Source: an uncultured Clostridium sp.
GTDB lineage: Bacteria > Bacillota > Clostridia > TANB77 > CAG-508
Direction: 5' to 3'
Assembly (NCBI GenBank): GCA_947648255.1
Contig: CANSNA010000008.1
Span: 1-45,351 of the forward strand
Length of the DNA: 45,351 nucleotides
The notes beneath the pieces were generated by a model. That model was not told the DNA's origin. It worked only from the letters and a program-made list of their open reading frames with translations, and ran no database searches. Positions 41,525 through 45,351 of the stretch are shown here, in pieces (within the stretch, counting starts at the first letter, position 1; every line of letters starts with the position of its first letter). Both the position numbers and the translations under genes were made by a program.

Positions 41525-43016
41525 ATGATAACGAATATAAAAACTAAATTTCAAAGTATAAAAATAAAATTATTTTTAACATTATGTGCAACAGTAGCAG
41601 TAATAATTGCATTTCTTATTTTAATGAATAGTATGGTGTTAGAAAAGTACTATATATACAAAAAACAAATGGTACTAATCAATGCATATAAAATAATCAA
41701 TGCATACTATAATGGAACATTAAAAAGTAATGATTTCAACATAGATCTTGAGAAAATTGCATTTACTAATGACTTTGATATTTTAATAAAAACTAGTAAC
41801 AGTATATATACAACAAGCAAAGACTTCATAGAGTCTTTAACAGATGCAGAATATAATAGAAAAAAAGGAATAGATGAAAACCTACTCTTTAATGATGAGA
41901 ATATAGAAATAAAAAGAACACTAGATAAACATACAGAACTATCATTTATTTTATTAACTTCAACACTAGATAATGGATATGAATTGTATATAAGAGTTGC
42001 AATAGCTCCAATAGAAGAGAGCGTAAAAATTGCTAATAAATTTTTAATGCTAATAGGTTTTATTGCAATAATTGCTAGTGGAATGGTAGTTTTAATAATC
42101 TCGAAAAAATTTACACACCCAATAGAAGAACTAAATCAAATCACATCAAAAATATCAAAGCTAGACTTTAGCCATAAATATAATGAAAGAGAAGAAGATG
42201 ATGAAATAAATAATTTACGGAAAAAACATAAATATAATGTCTGAAACACTAGAGAAAACTATAAAACAGCTAAGAAGTTCAAATATAGAGTTGGAAAAAG
42301 ATATAGAAGAAAAATCAAAAACAGATGAAATGAGAAAGCAATTTATATCAGATGTGTCGCATGAACTAAAAACACCAATTGCATTAATACAAGGATATGC
42401 AGAAGGATTAGTTGAAAATGTGACAGAAAATGATGAAAGTAGAAAATTTTACGCAGAAGTAATACTAGATGAATCAAATAAGATGGATATTTTAGTAAAA
42501 AAACTGCTTGAATTAATGAGGCTAGAATACGGAAAAAATGCATTTAATACGACAAAATTTGATATGAGCGAGCTTATAAGGGAGGTACTTAGAAAATCAA
42601 GTAAAAAACTAGAAGAAGAGAATATTACTATAAAATTTGATGATAAGCCGACATTTGTGATAGCAGATGAATTCTATGCAGAGCAAGTGTTTACAAACTA
42701 TTTCACTAACGCAAGCAAAAATATAATGGAAATAGATGGCAAAAAAGAAATAAATATAAGTTATGAAATAGTAGAAGATAAGCTAAGAGTAAAAGTATTT
42801 AATACAGGTGAAAACATAGCAAGTGAAAATCTGAATAGAATTTGGAATAGGTTTTTCAAAATAGACACATCAAGAAACAGAGAAAATGGAGGAAGTGGAA
42901 TAGGTTTATCACTAGTAAAAGCAATAATGACAAACACTAACAATAAATATGGAGTAGAAAACAAACCAGATGGAGTAGAATTTTATTTTGACATGAATAT
43001 AGAAAAGAACAAATGA
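41525..43016 (+). CDS. Sensor histidine kinase (1 CGGN site)
   Basis: Reconstructed length is 496 aa. Membrane helices near residues 17-38 and 175-196 enclose an external sensor domain; a HAMP-like region leads to the phosphoacceptor motif FISDVSHELKTPIALIQG (about residues 275-292) and the ATPase domain with NASKN, GENI and GGSGIGLSLVK motifs. It phosphorylates the adjacent regulator. CGGA at 42218 is Gly232 (NNLGKNINIMSE), joining sensor and kinase halves; the 0-frame would leave a membrane stub. TGA stop. Confidence 0.94.
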
Positions 43017-43098
43017 ACTAATTTGTTATATTAAAAAATATGCTTGATTTTATATAAAAAAACTAATATACTCTTATTAAAGAAAGGGAGATATAAAA

Positions 43099-44826
43099 AT
43101 GAATCCAGAAACAATCGAAAAACTATATGCTTTATTAGAACAAATACCAGTAACTAGTACAAATAGAACAAAGCTCAGAGAAATAAAAGAATTATTAGAT
43201 AATCAAGAATTTGAGAAAGCAATTGAAGAACTGAAAAAACTAAAATATGGCACTGAAGAAGAAACAGAAGAAGTAGCAAATGAAATAAAAGAAGAGAAAA
43301 AGGAAGAAAATGAAAAATTGCCATTTCCTAAAGAACTAATGGATGAAGAACTAGAAGAAACATATATTAGTTTATTATTAAATGACCCCAAATCCATAAG
43401 TAGATACTATTTTCTATATGAAGACTGCTATTTTGCAGATGACACCATATTAAACTTATATAAAATCGTATTATTTGCAGATGGAGAAGCATATGCCTCA
43501 GAACTAGCAAAAAGAAATTATAATTTTGCAAGAAATATTGAGCTGATTTACCCATTAAAAGAAACATATAAAACAAAAACAAAAGGCAAAAAATACGATT
43601 TTGAAAAAGTTTATGTAAATCTTAGAAAACTATTTATTTTAAGAAAAAATTACAGAAGAATACCAATAAAATATATTCAAGATAAAATAATAGATATAAT
43701 TAATTATAAACTATATGATTATATGTCAATTGAAGAAGTAGAAAGTGCAGTAAGCCAAGCAGAAGTAACATCAAAATTTAAACAGTCTATACTAAATGAA
43801 GGAATATATGACTTTTTAACATCAGGAGGAAATAATCTAGTAAATGGTTTAGAAATACCATTTACTATTCTATCAAGTGTATTAAAAGGAATAAGAAAAG
43901 GTGAAACTACATCTTTTGCAATGCCATCAAATGCAGGAAAAAGTAGGTTCACAATAGGACTCGCTGCATATATTGCATTTGTGCACCATGAAAAAGTATT
44001 AGTAATTTCAAATGAGATGTCACAAGAAAAGATGCAATTATGCTTAACAACAACAGTTATAAATAACCCTAAAATTCAAGAGCTTCATGGACATAAATTA
44101 AAAATTAGTGAAGGGGAGCTATTAGAATTAAAATTTAGACCAGAAAATATAGGAGAGGTAGAACAAGATGAAGATGGATATATACTAAAAAAAGATGAAG
44201 AAACTCAAGAAGAATTTATAGAAAAACTAAAAAAATACTCAAAAGACTTTAATGAAGTGATAGAAATTACATCATGGCTTAGTGAGCAAATGAAAAATTC
44301 AATTTACTTTATAAATATCACAGACCATACAAATGACGAATTAAACAAAGTAATCAAAAACTATTATTACAAAGACCAAATACAATATATTTTCTATGAT
44401 ACACTAAAAGCAGATAGTGAACACATAGGAAATGGTGACGAAGTCAAAAAAACAGCAACAATTCTTGCAAATCTAGCACAAAACTTTAATATATTTATAG
44501 GTTCAACAATGCAATTAACAGAAAACACAACAGAGCCATTAAACCTTAATGTAAATGATTTATCAGCAAGTAGAACAGTAAAAGAAGTATTAGACTCATT
44601 ATGCTTAATAAAGCAAATACATAATGAATCTTTAAATGAATATGAATATTCAATAAATGAAATAGATACAGAATTTTTTGATTTAGAAAAATTTGAAGAT
44701 CCAAATGTAAGATATTATGCATGTGTAGTAGATAAAAACAGAGCAGGAGCAAAACCAAAAGTATTATTTAGGCTAAACCTAGCTTACAACAGCTGGGAAG
44801 AATTAGGATATTTAAGGCTTAAATAA
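43099..44826 (+). CDS. DnaB-like RecA-fold ATPase
   Basis: This encodes 575 aa. A charged, coiled-coil-like N-terminal region (1-85) and a helical middle precede a RecA-type ATPase: Walker A MPSNAGKSRFTIGLA (residues 274-288), a Walker B strand QYIFYDTLKAD near 435, and a DnaB-like LSASRTVKEVLD and KNRAGAKPKVLFRLN end. The arrangement recalls replicative or phage helicases, but the DnaB N-terminal domain is not clear. No CGG codon in 575 residues. Role unknown. Confidence 0.75.
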   Translation: MNPETIEKLYALLEQIPVTSTNRTKLREIKELLDNQEFEKAIEELKKLKYGTEEETEEVANEIKEEKKEENEKLPFPKELMDEELEETYISLLLNDPKSISRYYFLYEDCYFADDTILNLYKIVLFADGEAYASELAKRNYNFARNIELIYPLKETYKTKTKGKKYDFEKVYVNLRKLFILRKNYRRIPIKYIQDKIIDIINYKLYDYMSIEEVESAVSQAEVTSKFKQSILNEGIYDFLTSGGNNLVNGLEIPFTILSSVLKGIRKGETTSFAMPSNAGKSRFTIGLAAYIAFVHHEKVLVISNEMSQEKMQLCLTTTVINNPKIQELHGHKLKISEGELLELKFRPENIGEVEQDEDGYILKKDEETQEEFIEKLKKYSKDFNEVIEITSWLSEQMKNSIYFINITDHTNDELNKVIKNYYYKDQIQYIFYDTLKADSEHIGNGDEVKKTATILANLAQNFNIFIGSTMQLTENTTEPLNLNVNDLSASRTVKEVLDSLCLIKQIHNESLNEYEYSINEIDTEFFDLEKFEDPNVRYYACVVDKNRAGAKPKVLFRLNLAYNSWEELGYLRLK

Positions 44827-44931
44827 ATTATTTTCAACATCAATGAAAGGTAATATTGAAGATATTAAACACTAAAGGCTAATTCATTAAAAAGATAATA
44901 GCATAATAAATTTTTAAAGGAGAGAAAATTT

Positions 44932-45120
44932 ATGGAAAGAAAATTAAAAATAATAATAGAAAATTGCCCACAAAATCATAAATGTCCAGCAGTAAAAGTT
45001 TGCCCAGTTGGAGCACTAAGTCAGAAAGATTTTGAAGCACCTCAAATAGATTTTGACAAATGCATAAGATGTGGAAAATGTTCAAATTTTTGCCCTAAAA
45101 AAGCATTAGTACTGGAATAA
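44932..45120 (+). CDS. Small ferredoxin-type 4Fe-4S protein
   Basis: This encodes 62 aa. The C-terminal CIRCGKCSNFCPKKAL is a classical 4Fe-4S motif (CxxCxxCxxxCP), and CPAVKVCPVGAL supplies an upstream Cys set, so one full and one partial cluster site are visible. It is cytoplasmic and small enough for electron transfer. The ribosome binding site AAAGGAG is present. Downstream in another frame, 45123-45227 reads openly for 35 codons but has no binding site. Confidence 0.85.
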   Translation: MERKLKIIIENCPQNHKCPAVKVCPVGALSQKDFEAPQIDFDKCIRCGKCSNFCPKKALVLE

Positions 45121-45260
45121 AAGCACCATTCGAAGTAGCAAATGAAAACTTTATGGCAATAAAATTAAAAAATACAGAGAAAGAAATAATTGGTATAGTA
45201 GAATATGCAAAAAAATTTGGAATATAACTACAAATTAAAATAATTCATTAAGATTTAAAG

Positions 45261-45290
45261 AAAGCAATGATTATTTTTCATTGCTTTTTT
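45261..45290 (+). terminator. Terminator at the intron junction
   Basis: AAAGCAATGA and TCATTGCTTT form a 10-bp stem ending in TTTTTT. The group II intron begins at the very next base. Confidence 0.9.
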
Positions 45291-45351
45291 GTGTATGACA
45301 GGCATGTCGTTTGACTAATCGGTGAAAGTCCGTAGTGGAGGTATATATCGC
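45291..45351 (+). mobile_element. Group II intron, 5' end (truncated by window edge)
   Basis: The sequence after the terminator starts GTGTATGACAGGCATGTC, then contains GGTGAAAGTCCG, the 5' group II intron pattern also seen at the left edge. Insertion exactly after a terminator T-run is typical of class C introns. It shares GTGAAAGTCC with the left intron, but the rest differs, so they are not the same copy. The window ends 61 bases in. Confidence 0.75.

Noticed and set aside
45123..45227. Open 35-codon frame after the ferredoxin gene
   Set aside because: No start with a binding site and no recognised domain. It could be a shifted extension of the ferredoxin, but no CGG is present.

Overview
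The window is an AT-rich (visibly around 70% A+T or more) chromosomal segment of a spore-forming Bacillota, most likely an uncultured member of the Clostridia. Spore genes (dipicolinate synthase A and B, a SpoVB-type flippase, GerQ with CwlJ, a YmxH/YlmC protein), CIRCE/HrcA-type heat-shock control and strong GGAGG ribosome binding sites support this. TGA, TAA and TAG all serve as stops. Both window ends lie inside the 5' parts of group II introns, each directly after a terminator-like hairpin.

The main observation: about half of the recognisable genes look broken when read normally, but every break has the same form. Wherever an in-frame CGG codon occurs in a native gene, family conservation is restored only if CGGN is read as one glycine (a +1 shift at CGG, then GGN). 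I found 51 such sites in 21 genes on both strands: CGGA 34, CGGT 14, CGGG 2, CGGC 1. I worked out the phase of each, and every restored gene closes to a whole number of codons. In native genes CGG is never needed as an arginine triplet, while CGT, CGC, CGA, AGA and AGG are. The genes affected include FtsK, MetK, YchF, PyrG, AsnB and DpaA. All breaks are in front of in-frame glycine codons and none before Trp TGG or Arg AGG, so random sequencing error is a poor explanation. The simplest reading is that CGG is unassigned and glycine tRNA pairs out of frame (or as a quadruplet) at CGGN. Two ORFs of different base composition (709-1362 and 27149-27532) do need CGG as arginine and look acquired.

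Layout: 0.05-1.4 kb, small coiled-coil protein and a foreign-looking ORF. 1.6-13 kb, housekeeping run: ftsK, coiled-coil unknown, beta-CASP nuclease, GH15 enzyme, metK, ychF, M18 aminopeptidase. 13-14.5 kb, dpaA-dpaB on the minus strand. 14.6-24.8 kb, asnB, spoVB-like, HU, an MFS-like transporter, yqeG, prepilin peptidase, Xaa-Pro peptidase, a DUF1980-like protein, pyrG. 25-27 kb, CIRCE-controlled groES-groEL. 27-34.4 kb, accessory: foreign ORF, GNAT remnant, tRNA-Leu, PNPOx-like protein, secreted Cys-rich protein, a DUF4358/MBOAT/DHHW surface-acylation cassette, gerQ-cwlJ and a DUF3298 protein. 34.4-39.5 kb, Hsp20 with a CIRCE-like site, a nucleotidase, 3-methyladenine glycosylase I, a P-loop protein, a pyruvyltransferase and a GT-D glycosyltransferase. 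39.5-45.3 kb, GNAT pseudogene, type I toxin-antitoxin, ymxH-like gene, two-component system, DnaB-like ATPase, ferredoxin, terminator, intron.

Coordinates for shifted genes below span the whole reconstructed gene, not its 0-frame fragments.
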